Source: Parasphingopyxis algicola (GTDB taxonomy: Bacteria; Pseudomonadota; Alphaproteobacteria; Sphingomonadales; Sphingomonadaceae). From it: 64,000 bases of DNA. How positions within the stretch are numbered: the stretch's first letter is position 1; every line of letters starts with the position of its first letter. The position numbers were made by a program, and so were the translations under genes. The notes beneath the pieces were generated by a model. It ran no database searches. It was given only the letters and a program-made list of their open reading frames with translations, and had not been told where the DNA came from. The stretch lies in the NCBI RefSeq assembly GCF_013378075.1, contig NZ_CP051131.1, positions 310,001 to 374,000 on the forward strand, written 5' to 3'. Positions 46,216 to 55,148 of the stretch are shown piece by piece.

Positions 46216-46903
46216 ATTCCTCAACAGCCTGGTCTTCGGTATCTATCCCTATATCGCGCTCTCGGTGCTCGCGATCGGGTCGATCGTGCGCTACGACCGC
46301 GAACCCTATAGCTGGCGCTCGGGGTCGAGCCAGCTCTTGCGCCGCCGCCAGCTCATGGTGGGTTCCGTTCTGTTCCATCTCGGCGTGCTGGTCGTATTTG
46401 TCGGCCATCTGGTTGGCCTGCTGACTCCGATCGAGCTCTTCGACTGGATGGGAATTAGCCATCCGTTCAAACAGGTCATGGCGATCGGGGTCGGCGGCGT
46501 TGCGGGTGCGATATCGCTGATCGGTGCGACGATGCTCGTCCATCGCCGGCTGTTCGATGCCCGTGTCCGCCGCAATTCGAGCTTTGCCGACACGGCGGTG
46601 ATTCTGCTGCTTTGGCTGCAGCTCGTGCTCGGCCTGTCGACGATCCTGATCTCGCTCGAGCATCTCGACGGCGCGGAGATGGTCCGCTTCATGGCCTGGG
46701 CGCAGGGCATCTTCACCTTCGACGCGGCGGCCTCAAGCTATGTCCTCAACGCGCACTGGATCTTCAAACTGCATATCTTCCTCGGCCTGACGATCTTCCT
46801 GATCTTTCCCTTCACCCGGCTCGTCCACATGCTGTCGGCACCGGTCCGCTATATGTGGCGCCCGGGTTATCAGGTCGTGCGCAGTAAAAAGGCGTTGTCG
46901 TGA
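46208..46903 (+). CDS. narI: Respiratory nitrate reductase, gamma subunit
   Basis: Membrane cytochrome b (231 residues) that oxidises quinol. Five hydrophobic helices are seen; heme-ligand His candidates are in L-F-H-L-G-V-L and F-V-G-H-L-V-G in helix 2, and in L-N-A-H-W-I-F-K-L-H and R-L-V-H-M-L near the C-terminus. ATG 46208 with GGGAG upstream overlaps the narJ stop by 8 bp; an upstream extension of the frame lies in narJ. Confidence 0.95.
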   Translation: MAEFLNSLVFGIYPYIALSVLAIGSIVRYDREPYSWRSGSSQLLRRRQLMVGSVLFHLGVLVVFVGHLVGLLTPIELFDWMGISHPFKQVMAIGVGGVAGAISLIGATMLVHRRLFDARVRRNSSFADTAVILLLWLQLVLGLSTILISLEHLDGAEMVRFMAWAQGIFTFDAAASSYVLNAHWIFKLHIFLGLTIFLIFPFTRLVHMLSAPVRYMWRPGYQVVRSKKALS

Positions 46904-47712
46904 GTATGCGGCCGACCAACGAAACGATCCGTGTCGACGGCAGGGAAATCCCGGCCGCCGTGATCGCCGCGGAGGCGCAGAACCATCCGTCCGACGATCC
47001 GGATACGGCCTGGGCCGCCGCGAGCGAAGCGCTGGCGATCAAGGCGCTGCTGCTAGCCGAGGCGTACCGGGTAGGGATTGAAGCCACCGCATTGGAGGAT
47101 GACAGGGGCCGTGAGCTCGCGCCTGACGATGCACGTATCGAAGCGCTACTCGAAAGCGAGCTCAGTACGCCCGAAGCCGATGAGGAAACATGCCGGCGCT
47201 ATTATGAACGCCATATCGCCCAATTCACGAGCCCCGACCTTGTCGAGGCGTCGCATATCCTCTTCGCCGCGCCCCGGGAGGACGAAAGCGCTTTCGCTCA
47301 AGCCATCGGCGATGCGGAAGCGACAATTTCTGAATTGCAGGAGCAGTTGGGATTGTTTTCCGATCTGGCGCAAGCGCGATCCGCCTGCCCATCGGCGTCG
47401 CAAGGCGGCAATCTCGGCCAGCTCGGCCCCGGCCAGACGGTCGACGAGTTCGATACCTTCCTCTTCAATCTCGAAGAGGGCCAGCTGTGTCCGGTCCCGG
47501 TCAAGACGCGCTACGGTGCTCATGTGCTGAAGGTCGGCCGCAAGATTGCAGGCCGGACACTGCCGTTCGAATCCGTGCGAGCGAAGATCGCCAGCTATCT
47601 CGAGGAAGCGAGCTGGCGGCGCGCCGTGGCACAATATATTGGTATCCTTCTCGGTCGCGCGCGCATCGAGGGGATCGATCTGAACGGGAATTCCGACCCA
47701 CTCGTGCAATAA
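46900..47712 (+). CDS. Parvulin-type peptidyl-prolyl isomerase of the nar operon
   Basis: A 270-residue PpiC-type foldase. The parvulin domain is at ~115-225: V-E-A-S-H-I-L-F-A-A-P, G-G-N-L-G-Q-L-G-P-G-Q and V-K-T-R-Y-G-A-H-V-L-K-V. No signal peptide is seen, so it is probably cytoplasmic, unlike PpiA/SurA. It overlaps narI by GTGA (GTG 46900; ATG 46906 is an alternative), making it the sixth gene of the operon. Such genes accompany nar operons in other alpha- and betaproteobacteria and probably help fold or assemble the reductase. Confidence 0.87.
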   Translation: MSMRPTNETIRVDGREIPAAVIAAEAQNHPSDDPDTAWAAASEALAIKALLLAEAYRVGIEATALEDDRGRELAPDDARIEALLESELSTPEADEETCRRYYERHIAQFTSPDLVEASHILFAAPREDESAFAQAIGDAEATISELQEQLGLFSDLAQARSACPSASQGGNLGQLGPGQTVDEFDTFLFNLEEGQLCPVPVKTRYGAHVLKVGRKIAGRTLPFESVRAKIASYLEEASWRRAVAQYIGILLGRARIEGIDLNGNSDPLVQ

Positions 47713-47774
47713 GCCAAATGTCCGCTCTTGGGGTCGCAAAGCAGAAGCCAGATAGCCGGCTTACAGGAAAGCGC

Positions 47775-47791
47775 TGGTGACCCCTACGGGA
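47775..47791 (-). repeat. tRNA 3'-end fragment, candidate attachment site
   Basis: On the minus strand this reads TCCCGTAGGGGTCACCA, which matches the acceptor stem, part of the T arm and the CCA end of an alphaproteobacterial tRNA-Glu as I remember it. The following bases (47792-47807) only loosely resemble the rest of a T arm, and no tRNA body is present. It lies 159 bp upstream of the integrase start, a typical place for an att core. Confidence 0.5.
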
Positions 47792-47949
47792 ACATAACCC
47801 TAGTTCCATGCATAGTCATTCTGTGCTGTAAAGTGCATTAAAGCTGGATATTTGGACGATATCGATTTCGGCCCGTTTCAGCCCATCGCTTCAAATCCCA
47901 CACATTATGTGGTAACAAATGTGGGATCGAAATCGCGGGAACAAAGCCC

Positions 47950-49119
47950 ATGTCCCTGACTGCATTGAAGGTGAAGACCGCGCCGCCCGGCCGTCACGGC
48001 GATGGCCGGGGACTTTATCTCGTGGTCAAGGACAGCGGCACCCGGTCCTGGGTGCTGCGTATACAGCATCGGGGCCGGCGCCGCGATCTGGGTCTCGGGC
48101 CCTTTCCCGATGTCTCGCTTGCAGAGGCGCGGATTGGGGCGATGGAGTTGCGCAAACAGGTGCGCGCCGGTCTCGATCCGGTGGCTGAGCGCCGCAGAGG
48201 CAATGCGGTTATTCCAAGCTTCGAGGCGGCGGCCCGGGACTGTTATGATGCACTGAAAGAGGGTTGGAAGAACCAGCGCCATGCGTCCTGGATATCCAGC
48301 CTGGAAAACCATGTCTTTCCCGCGATCGGAACACTGCCGGTCGAGGAAGTGGACAGCGCTGTCGTGCGCGATGTGCTGGAGCCGATCTGGCTGACCATTC
48401 CCGATACCGCGCGGCGGATATTGCAGCGGATCGGCGCGGTGCTCGACTTTGCCCATATCCGCGGCTGGCTGCCGAACGAAGTATCGCTACGCTCGGTCCG
48501 CAAGGGTCTACCGCGCCAGACAGCGACGACCAACCATCTGGCGGCGATGCACTATAATGAAGTACCGGCCTTTATGGCGAAGCTTACAGACTTGCCGCCG
48601 ACCGTCGGCCGCGATGCTCTACGGTTGACGATCTTGACGGCCGTGCGATCGAACGAGACGCGCTTGGCAACCTGGCCCGAGTTCGATCTGCGCAAGGCGC
48701 TGTGGACCATCCCCGGTGCGCGGATGAAGATGAACGAGCCGCATATCGTGCCGCTGTCGCGGCCAGCGATCGTCCTGCTCAGGCGAGTGAAGAGGGAGCG
48801 CAGCGGCAATAGCGATCTGGTCTTCTCGGTATCGAGCGACAAGCCGATCAGCGATATGACGATGATCAAGGTGTTGCGCGACATGGATATCGAACAGGTG
48901 ACGGTGCACGGGTTCAGGAGCAGTTTTACCGACTGGGTGGCCGAAGAAACGGATACTCCCAAGGAGGTCGCGGACAAGGCGCTGGCGCACAAGATCCCAA
49001 ACCGGGTCGAGGCGGCCTATCGCCGTACCGACTTTCTGGCCAAGCGGCGCAAGCTGATGACAGCATGGGCGAAATATTGCATGAAGCGAGCAAACGGGAA
49101 AGCGGCGGCTTGTAATTGA
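47950..49119 (+). CDS. Tyrosine-type integrase (DUF4102/P4-like)
   Basis: Site-specific recombinase of a genomic island (389 residues). The N-terminal DUF4102 domain starts L-T-A-L-K-V-K-T-A-P-P-G, with G-L-Y-L-V-V-K. Catalytic residues of the C-terminal domain are seen: Arg in T-A-V-R-S-N-E-T-R (~232), H-G-F-R (~319-322), a His in A-L-A-H-K-I and the Tyr nucleophile in E-A-A-Y-R-R-T-D (~356). The gene appears intact. It marks the left end of the accessory region and has a truncated relative at 33391. Confidence 0.93.
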   Translation: MSLTALKVKTAPPGRHGDGRGLYLVVKDSGTRSWVLRIQHRGRRRDLGLGPFPDVSLAEARIGAMELRKQVRAGLDPVAERRRGNAVIPSFEAAARDCYDALKEGWKNQRHASWISSLENHVFPAIGTLPVEEVDSAVVRDVLEPIWLTIPDTARRILQRIGAVLDFAHIRGWLPNEVSLRSVRKGLPRQTATTNHLAAMHYNEVPAFMAKLTDLPPTVGRDALRLTILTAVRSNETRLATWPEFDLRKALWTIPGARMKMNEPHIVPLSRPAIVLLRRVKRERSGNSDLVFSVSSDKPISDMTMIKVLRDMDIEQVTVHGFRSSFTDWVAEETDTPKEVADKALAHKIPNRVEAAYRRTDFLAKRRKLMTAWAKYCMKRANGKAAACN

Positions 49120-49151
49120 GCCAGATGCCGAAGGCAGCGGGGTGGGGTGAT

Positions 49152-49385
49152 CTATCCCTTCAACTCCGTCTCGACTTCCTCGCAGTGATAGGCGGGCGGA
49201 TCGGCGATCCAGCGGTTGATCTCGGACTCGCGCCAGCCCGAGCAATAGTCGCTGATCTTAACCTGACGTGGGAAGGTGCCGTCCTTCATCTTGCGGTACA
49301 GCGTCGAGCGGCTGAGGCCGGAACGGTCGAGCACGGTCCTGATACGCAGGATTTTATCAGGTTCGGTCATCACAAATTCAATCAT
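49152..49385 (-). CDS. AlpA-family excisionase/regulator
   Basis: A 77-residue (72 from ATG 49370) helix-turn-helix protein: L-R-I-R-T-V-L-D-R-S-G-L-S-R-S-T-L-Y-R (in part) and F-P-R-Q-V-K-I with W-R-E-S-E-I-N-R-W-I, the standard AlpA pattern. AlpA-like proteins control integrase expression and excision of P4-type islands. It is convergent with the integrase, 32 bp apart. No good ribosome-binding site decides between the two starts. Confidence 0.85.
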   Translation of the reverse strand: MIEFVMTEPDKILRIRTVLDRSGLSRSTLYRKMKDGTFPRQVKISDYCSGWRESEINRWIADPPAYHCEEVETELKG

Positions 49386-49642
49386 GGAGTGATAAGGGAT
49401 GGCATAGCTTCCTATGCGCAAAGCCCCGTAGCAAGAGGGATCGGCGGCGATTCGGCGTAAAGGCGGTAAACACTGGTGAACGGCGGGTATTTGCGGCGAA
49501 CGGCGACCCCATCGCAAGTCCAGTCATGACAAAGCCAAACTTTTTTGTGGCATAATCCATGGCATTTCGGAGCATGTGCTGAAAATCATCGTATTACATC
49601 AGCACGTTAAGTCGCGAGTTCGAATGCTGCGCTATCCACGCT

Positions 49643-50104
49643 TTACGAGATATAGTCCAAAGGCAGTTCGGTCGTTGCCTTAAGTTTTTCCATCGAAAAG
49701 CTTGCAGAAACGTCGTACATAGCAACATTCCGGATCATCCGCCTGTAGATTGTATCGTAGCCTTTCATATCAGGCGCAACTACCTTTAGCACATAGTCGA
49801 CATCACCTGATGTGCGATGCACTTCCACTATCTCCGGAATGGACGCGACAGCCGCATTGAAGGTCTCCAGCCAATTGTCGCTGTGGTCGCTCGTTCGGAT
49901 CAGAACAAAGCCAGTTAGACCCAAACTGATTGCTTCTTGATCGAGAAGTGCGACCCGGCGGTCGATAACGCCATCGTCTTCAAGTTTTCGAATTCGTCGC
50001 CATACTGGAGTTGGTGAGATCCCTGCTCGTTCGGAGAGTTCCGCCACCGGAAGGCTCGCATCTTGCTGCAAGATACGCAGTATCTTTTTGTCGATGCTGT
50101 CCAA
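49643..50104 (-). CDS. Lrp/AsnC family transcriptional regulator
   Basis: A 153-residue regulator: N-terminal winged helix (D-K-K-I-L-R-I-L-Q-Q-D; S-P-T-P-V-W-R-R-I-R-K-L-E) and C-terminal RAM ligand domain (G-D-V-D-Y-V-L-K-V-V). Translation starts at TTG 50104: a perfect AGGAGG (50116-50111) lies 6 bases upstream, while the nearby ATG at 50109 is in another frame and too close. It is divergent from the DUF6356-yeiH-aminotransferase-E1 operon. MdeR-like Lrp regulators control methionine catabolic genes in Pseudomonas, so the same kind of role is inferred. Confidence 0.9.
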   Translation of the reverse strand: MDSIDKKILRILQQDASLPVAELSERAGISPTPVWRRIRKLEDDGVIDRRVALLDQEAISLGLTGFVLIRTSDHSDNWLETFNAAVASIPEIVEVHRTSGDVDYVLKVVAPDMKGYDTIYRRMIRNVAMYDVSASFSMEKLKATTELPLDYIS

Positions 50105-50125
50105 AACATTCCTCCTAAGAGCGAT

Positions 50126-50157
50126 AATCTAAAAAATTTATCTACTATAAATAGATT
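50126..50157. promoter_or_regulatory. AT-rich palindromic operator candidate for the Lrp-type regulator
   Basis: Nested inverted repeats in the divergent region: outer AATCTA (50126-50131)/TAGATT (50152-50157), inner TTTAT (50137-50141)/ATAAA (50147-50151). On the minus strand it contains ATAGTAGATAAA, which recurs with one change at 57759-57770. It is strikingly AT-rich in a GC-rich setting, as Lrp sites tend to be. Confidence 0.55.
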
Positions 50158-50235
50158 CCGGCCGCAACTTTGGTGACATTCTCTCAGAGGTCAACGCTAT
50201 CCCTCCGCGTAGAAGTTCATAGGGAGGTCGAAACG

Positions 50236-50469
50236 ATGAAACTGTTCACCAATCACCCAAACTCGGTCGGCGAAAGCTATCTGGAGCATATGGGCATGGC
50301 GTTCGGGTTCGGATTTCGCCTCATATGGTCAGGCATCGCCTGTATCCTTCACGGACTATTTCCATTCCTGTTCGTCAGCACTGGCAGCAAGACAGTAGGC
50401 GACCTTCATGACCGGATGATAGCCAATCGTAATCGCAGGTCGTCGGATCAAGCGGTTCCGGCTGAGTAG
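50236..50469 (+). CDS. DUF6356 family small membrane protein
   Basis: A 77-residue protein (M-K-L-F-T-N-H-P-N-S-V-G-E-S-Y) with one hydrophobic stretch of ~25 residues in the middle (I-A-C-I-L-H-G-L-F-P-F-L-F-V). Sphingomonads carry many relatives of this unknown-function family. GGGAGG lies 8 bases before ATG 50236; the upstream open frame has no such signal. It ends 6 bp before the yeiH-type gene and is the first gene of the operon. Confidence 0.8.
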   Translation: MKLFTNHPNSVGESYLEHMGMAFGFGFRLIWSGIACILHGLFPFLFVSTGSKTVGDLHDRMIANRNRRSSDQAVPAE

Positions 50470-50475
50470 AGGGTT

Positions 50476-51522
50476 GTGAACACGGCCGTCCTGCGTCGCG
50501 GCGCCTCGGTCTACGCCGCCAGCATTCTGTCCGCGGTGCGAGACTATGGCGCTGGCACAGCGGTATCAGTGGCACTCGCTTTGACTGCGCTCGCAATCAA
50601 CTCCTGGCTGGGCGGTCCGGCGATGATTCATGCGCTCTTACTTGGCTTCGTCCTGCGCTGGGCTGTATCGGGAAGACGGTTCGATGCAGGAATCGACTTT
50701 TCTGCCAAGACACTTCTGCGCCTCGGTGTCGGATTGCTCGGCGCTGGTATTTCATTTCAGCAAGTTTTGGCGCTTGGCCCGCAGGTCGTAGCGTTGGTGG
50801 CGGGTGGGGTGGTCTTTACCATCATTCTCGGACTCATCTGCGCACGCTTGCTCGGCTTGGGTCGTGATCTCGGTTTGTTGTTGGGTGGGGCGGTAGCGAT
50901 TTGCGGTGCGTCCGCGGCGCTCGCGATTGCGTCGGTATTACCCAAAAGTGAGCGAAGCGATGCCAATACGCTCCTGGCAGTGGTCGGCGTTACCGCGCTT
51001 AGCACAATCGCGATGGTTCTCTATCCGCTCGCTTCGATCGCATTGGTAATGTCGGCCAAAGCGAGCGGTGTGTTTTTCGGCGCTACGATCCATGACGTCG
51101 CGCAGGTGGTGGGAGCCGGCTATATGATCTCCGACCACACCGGAGAAACCGCAACTATCGTTAAACTTCTTCGGGTTGGCTGCCTCGTCCCGGTCGTGGC
51201 GGCAATCAGCCTTTGGACCGGCAATTCGCACAAAGACAGAACTCGCAGCATCGGTCACCTATTCCCATGGTTCTTAGGGCTTTTTATCTTATTGTCGGCG
51301 GTCGCCAGTCTGCAATTGGTGCCAAACGCCATCATGGATATGGTCAGTTCTGCGGCCAAAATTCTCCTGTTGATCGCGATTGCGGCCCTAGGTTTAAAAA
51401 CGTCGCCCAGCGGACTTGCCAAAGTCGGGATTAAGCCGGTGCTGGTGCTTGCCGTGGCAACGCTCGGCTTGGCGCTGCTGGTTTTGACTTTGCTTTTCTT
51501 CCTTCCGGAGCATTTTGCATGA
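50476..51522 (+). CDS. YeiH-type putative sulfate exporter family protein
   Basis: A 348-residue polytopic membrane protein (about ten helices) of the UPF0324/YeiH family, annotated as putative sulfate or sulfonate-related exporters. Signature stretches are L-G-V-G-L-L-G-A-G-I-S-F, G-G-A-V-A-I-C-G-A-S-A-A-L-A-I and F-F-G-A-T-I-H-D-V-A-Q-V-V-G-A-G. GTG start at 50476. It overlaps the aminotransferase gene by ATGA. In this company it could export sulfite or another sulfur product of amino acid breakdown. Confidence 0.82.
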   Translation: MNTAVLRRGASVYAASILSAVRDYGAGTAVSVALALTALAINSWLGGPAMIHALLLGFVLRWAVSGRRFDAGIDFSAKTLLRLGVGLLGAGISFQQVLALGPQVVALVAGGVVFTIILGLICARLLGLGRDLGLLLGGAVAICGASAALAIASVLPKSERSDANTLLAVVGVTALSTIAMVLYPLASIALVMSAKASGVFFGATIHDVAQVVGAGYMISDHTGETATIVKLLRVGCLVPVVAAISLWTGNSHKDRTRSIGHLFPWFLGLFILLSAVASLQLVPNAIMDMVSSAAKILLLIAIAALGLKTSPSGLAKVGIKPVLVLAVATLGLALLVLTLLFFLPEHFA

Positions 51523-52697
51523 GAAGCCTTTTCATGCAGTTGCACCTCCCGCCACCGGATGCGCTGCACGGCATAACCATGGCGCATGCCGCCGATCCGC
51601 GCTTGCACAAAATGGATCTGGGCGTTGGCGTATATCGCAACGAAGAGGGGTATTCGCCGGCTATGGAGGCGGTTAAGAATGCTGAGCGGATACTTGCCAA
51701 CTCGGATGGCTCTAAGGCGTATTTGCCGACGCGAGGGCATCCCGAATTTCTCGAGGGCATGGAGGGATTGCTTTTTCCAAGTGACCCTATCGACTCAATC
51801 GTTTCGATCCAAACTGTGGGCGGGACCGGCGGTATATATCTCGCTCTAGAACTGGTCCGTAGAGCAAATCTCGATGTCACAGTTCATATCGGCACCCCCA
51901 GTTGGCCCAATCATGCCGGTATATGCCGGCATTTGGGCGTTCCCGTCCGCGAGTTCGCGCACTGTGATCCGGACAGCGGCGTTCCGTCTTCCAAGGGGTA
52001 TCTGCGAAGCCTTGAGGGCGCGAAGCCGGGCGACCTTCTTATCCTGCATGGACCTTGTCATAACCCAACAGGACGCGATCTCGCCTTTGATGACGCCGTT
52101 TTTTTGGTTCGCGAGGCATATGATCGCGGTGTGACCTGTTTAATCGATGCCGCCTACTACGGTCTTGGCAACCGGCTAGAAGACGATCTCGAATATCTGA
52201 AGGCTATGCTGGTTGCCGCACCCGCTACGATGCTGATCATGTCGGGCTCAAAGGCGTTCGGATTGTACCGGGACCGGATCGGCATCTTGTTCGTCAATTG
52301 CATGTACGCAAGAGGCGAAGACATTGTCGCCGTGCTTGGCAACATTGCCAGGACAACCTACTCGGTTCCCGCTGCCCATGGGGCGCAGGTCATAGGTACG
52401 ATTCTGGGCGATCCCGACCTGAAATCGCATTGGATCGGAGAGCTGGATGCGATGCGTGATCGGATCAATGGTTTGCGCGATCAAATTCATCAATTAGCAG
52501 ATGGCGCACCGATTTTCAGTTCCCTACAGGCTGAAAAAGGCATTTTTTCTCTTCTTCCGCTTTCATCCGATACGGTCACCAAACTTGCCGATACGTATGG
52601 AATTTACATTGCCGGCTCGGGTCGAATCAACTTAGCGGGGCTAAGCCGTCAAACAGTGCCGTTGTTTGTTGAGGCGATACGCTATGCTAATGGGTAA
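51519..52697 (+). CDS. Class I aspartate/aromatic aminotransferase
   Basis: PLP-dependent aminotransferase (392 residues) of the AspC/TyrB type. It has D-L-G-V-G-V-Y-R-N-E-E-G (typical N-terminal hallmark), H-G-P-C-H-N-P-T-G with the PLP-phosphate Asn, and the PLP Lys in M-S-G-S-K-A-F-G-L-Y (~244). The substrate could be cysteine sulfinate, methionine, or an aromatic amino acid; AspC-type enzymes transaminate cysteine sulfinate to an unstable product that releases sulfite. Overlaps the YeiH gene; 84 bp before the E1 gene. Confidence 0.87.
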   Translation: MRSLFMQLHLPPPDALHGITMAHAADPRLHKMDLGVGVYRNEEGYSPAMEAVKNAERILANSDGSKAYLPTRGHPEFLEGMEGLLFPSDPIDSIVSIQTVGGTGGIYLALELVRRANLDVTVHIGTPSWPNHAGICRHLGVPVREFAHCDPDSGVPSSKGYLRSLEGAKPGDLLILHGPCHNPTGRDLAFDDAVFLVREAYDRGVTCLIDAAYYGLGNRLEDDLEYLKAMLVAAPATMLIMSGSKAFGLYRDRIGILFVNCMYARGEDIVAVLGNIARTTYSVPAAHGAQVIGTILGDPDLKSHWIGELDAMRDRINGLRDQIHQLADGAPIFSSLQAEKGIFSLLPLSSDTVTKLADTYGIYIAGSGRINLAGLSRQTVPLFVEAIRYANG

Positions 52698-52781
52698 CAG
52701 TATTATCCTGGTCAATCGCCCTACTCGCAGTCATCCGCGCGCTCAGGACAGGTACAATGTATATTTGCAGAAGTTTGGGCC

Positions 52782-55145
52782 ATGAGCACACATCAGTCGC
52801 GGGCCGGGACGAACATACTCGATCCAAAACCTTCTGAAATCGTACATCTTGAATATATCGAGCGCCGCCTTCGCTGGCTCAGTTCGTGGATGGTCCACGA
52901 TGCCAACAATTTGCGGGAGAAGCGCGACGGGCTTAAGGTGGGCGGCCATCAGGCGAGTTGTTCGTCGATAACGGCCATCATGGCAGCGCTATATTTCCAT
53001 GCTCTGCGGCCGCAGGACAAGGTTGCGGTCAAGCCGCATGCAGGCCCTGTTCTTCACGCGATCCATTACCTGATGGGCGAACAGACGCGCGATCGAATGG
53101 AACGGTTTCGCGGTCTCGGCGGGGTGCAGAGCTACCCCTCGCGCACCAAGGATGCGATCCCGGTCGACTTCTCGACCGGTTCGGTCGGGCTGGGGGTGGC
53201 GATCACGGCCTTTTCCTCTTTGGTTCAGGACTATCTCATTGCCCATGGCCGGCTTGCGGAGGAGCAGGCCGGGCGGATGATCGCGTTGATGGGCGATGCC
53301 GAGCTCGACGAAGGCAATATCTATGAATGTCTGATCGAAGCGTACAAGCATGATATCCGCAATTGCTGGTGGATTGTCGATTACAACCGCCAGTCGCTCG
53401 ACGCGACGACCGCGGACCGGATGTTCCGCCGCTTCGACGATATCTTCGAGACCTGTGGCTGGCGGGTCGTCACACTCAAATTTGGGAAGCTCCAGCGCGA
53501 GGCCTTTGACAAGCCGGGAGGTAAGGCGCTGGAGGACTGGATCGAGAACTGCCCCAACGCGGACTTTGCTGCACTCACTTATCTCGGTGGCGCGGCCTGG
53601 CGTGAACGGCTGAAGCAGGACATTGGCGGCAAGCGTGGGGTCAAAGCCCTGTTGGCCAGGTATGACGACGAGCAGTTAGCGGCGCTTATGACGAATCTCG
53701 GCGGTCATTGCATCGAGACTCTGGTCGAGGCGTTCGACGGGATGGACGACGAGCGCCCGACGCTGATGATCGCCTATACCGTCAAGGGCTACGGCCTGCC
53801 GCTCGCCGGGCACAAGGACAACCATTCCGGCATGATGAACACCGCACAGATCGAGAGGCTGCGCGATGCGATGGACATTGCCGAGGGGGCCGAGTGGGAC
53901 AAATGGGGCGGGGTGGGCGACAATGCCGTCGCCTCGCTCGAAGCGTTTGTTGCGGACAGCCCTATTGCGCGCAAGCAGCGCGAGGCCGCAGCGCCAACCG
54001 TGCCGGTGCCGGAAAGGCTGTCGACTGGTGCGAAGGCCGACATCTCGACGCAGGCCGCCTTCGGCGCGATCCTACACGACCTCGCCAAGTCGGACGATCC
54101 GCTGGCCGACCGCATTGTGACCACCGCGCCCGACGTTACGCAGACCACCAATCTCGGCGCCTTCGTGAACCAGCGCGGCCTGTTTCGGCGGCAGGAACTG
54201 GCCGACGTGTTCCAGACGGAGAGCATCCCTTCCGCGCAGAAATGGACCGGCGGCGGAGCGGGGCAGCATATCGAACTGGGCATCGCTGAGCACAACTTCT
54301 TCTTGGTACTGGCCGCTCTCGGGTTGTCGGCCGAACATTTCGGCACCCGGCTCATTCCCATCGGCACGGTATACGACCCGTTCATCGCCCGCGGGCTCGA
54401 TGCGCTCAATTACGGCTGCTACCAGGACTCGCGCTTCCTGCTAGTCGGCACGCCCTCAGGCATCACGCTGGCCGGCGAAGGCGGCGCACACCAGTCGATC
54501 AACACGCCGCTTATAGGCATGGGGCAACCCAACCTTGAGAGCTTCGAGCCGGCTTATGCGGACGAACTCGCGCTGACGATGCGCTGGGCCTTCGACCATA
54601 TGCAGCAGCTCGATGGCAGTTCGGTTTATCTCCGGCTGACCACGCGCGCAATTCCGCAGCTCGAACGCAAGGATGCAGCTTGGGAAGCTGATGCGCTCGA
54701 AGGTGCCTATTGGCTACGCGAGCCTTCGGAAGGGGCGGAAGCGGCTATCGCTTATTGCGGCGCGGTCGCGCCCGAAGCCCTTGCTGCGTCGGAAGTGCTG
54801 GCGGACGACATACCTGGGCTCGGCCTTCTCGCCGTTACGTCGCCCGACCGGCTGCACCGGGCCTGGTCGGCGCGGCGGGCCGCGCGCTGGACTGGCGGGC
54901 AGGCTTGGCCGAGCCATATCGAACGTCTGCTGGCCCCGCTCGCGCCCGATGCCGGTATCGTGACGGTGCTCGACGGATCGCCCGCCGCGCTGTCGTGGAT
55001 CGGCGGCGTGAGAGGACACCGCATCAGCCCGCTGGGAACCGACCGGTTCGGGCAGACCGGCGACTTACCCGACCTTTATCGCACGTATCGGCTCAACAGA
55101 GAGGCGATCTTTGATGCCATGGCCGAACTGTTCATCGAGAGCTGA
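52782..55145 (+). CDS. Homodimeric 2-oxoacid dehydrogenase E1 (AceE/MdeB-like)
   Basis: Thiamine-diphosphate enzyme (787 residues) of the transketolase fold. The ThDP motif starts G-D-A-E-L-D-E-G at ~170 and ends with the Asn of V-D-Y-N-R-Q at ~202. The catalytic-Glu region of the pyrimidine domain is E-L-G-I-A-E-H-N (~501). It resembles AceE (pyruvate dehydrogenase E1) but is shorter; MdeB, the 2-oxobutyrate dehydrogenase E1 of the Pseudomonas methionine gamma-lyase operon, is the closest match in context. An E2 gene begins 3 bp after it. No E3 is nearby. Confidence 0.85.
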   Translation: MSTHQSRAGTNILDPKPSEIVHLEYIERRLRWLSSWMVHDANNLREKRDGLKVGGHQASCSSITAIMAALYFHALRPQDKVAVKPHAGPVLHAIHYLMGEQTRDRMERFRGLGGVQSYPSRTKDAIPVDFSTGSVGLGVAITAFSSLVQDYLIAHGRLAEEQAGRMIALMGDAELDEGNIYECLIEAYKHDIRNCWWIVDYNRQSLDATTADRMFRRFDDIFETCGWRVVTLKFGKLQREAFDKPGGKALEDWIENCPNADFAALTYLGGAAWRERLKQDIGGKRGVKALLARYDDEQLAALMTNLGGHCIETLVEAFDGMDDERPTLMIAYTVKGYGLPLAGHKDNHSGMMNTAQIERLRDAMDIAEGAEWDKWGGVGDNAVASLEAFVADSPIARKQREAAAPTVPVPERLSTGAKADISTQAAFGAILHDLAKSDDPLADRIVTTAPDVTQTTNLGAFVNQRGLFRRQELADVFQTESIPSAQKWTGGGAGQHIELGIAEHNFFLVLAALGLSAEHFGTRLIPIGTVYDPFIARGLDALNYGCYQDSRFLLVGTPSGITLAGEGGAHQSINTPLIGMGQPNLESFEPAYADELALTMRWAFDHMQQLDGSSVYLRLTTRAIPQLERKDAAWEADALEGAYWLREPSEGAEAAIAYCGAVAPEALAASEVLADDIPGLGLLAVTSPDRLHRAWSARRAARWTGGQAWPSHIERLLAPLAPDAGIVTVLDGSPAALSWIGGVRGHRISPLGTDRFGQTGDLPDLYRTYRLNREAIFDAMAELFIES

Positions 55146-55148
55146 TCC

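Noticed and set aside
49600-49635. GTCGCGAGTTCGAATGC, resembling a tRNA T arm, as a second att site or tRNA
   Set aside because: The bases flanking the TTCGAA loop do not pair as a T stem and there is no acceptor or anticodon arm around it.
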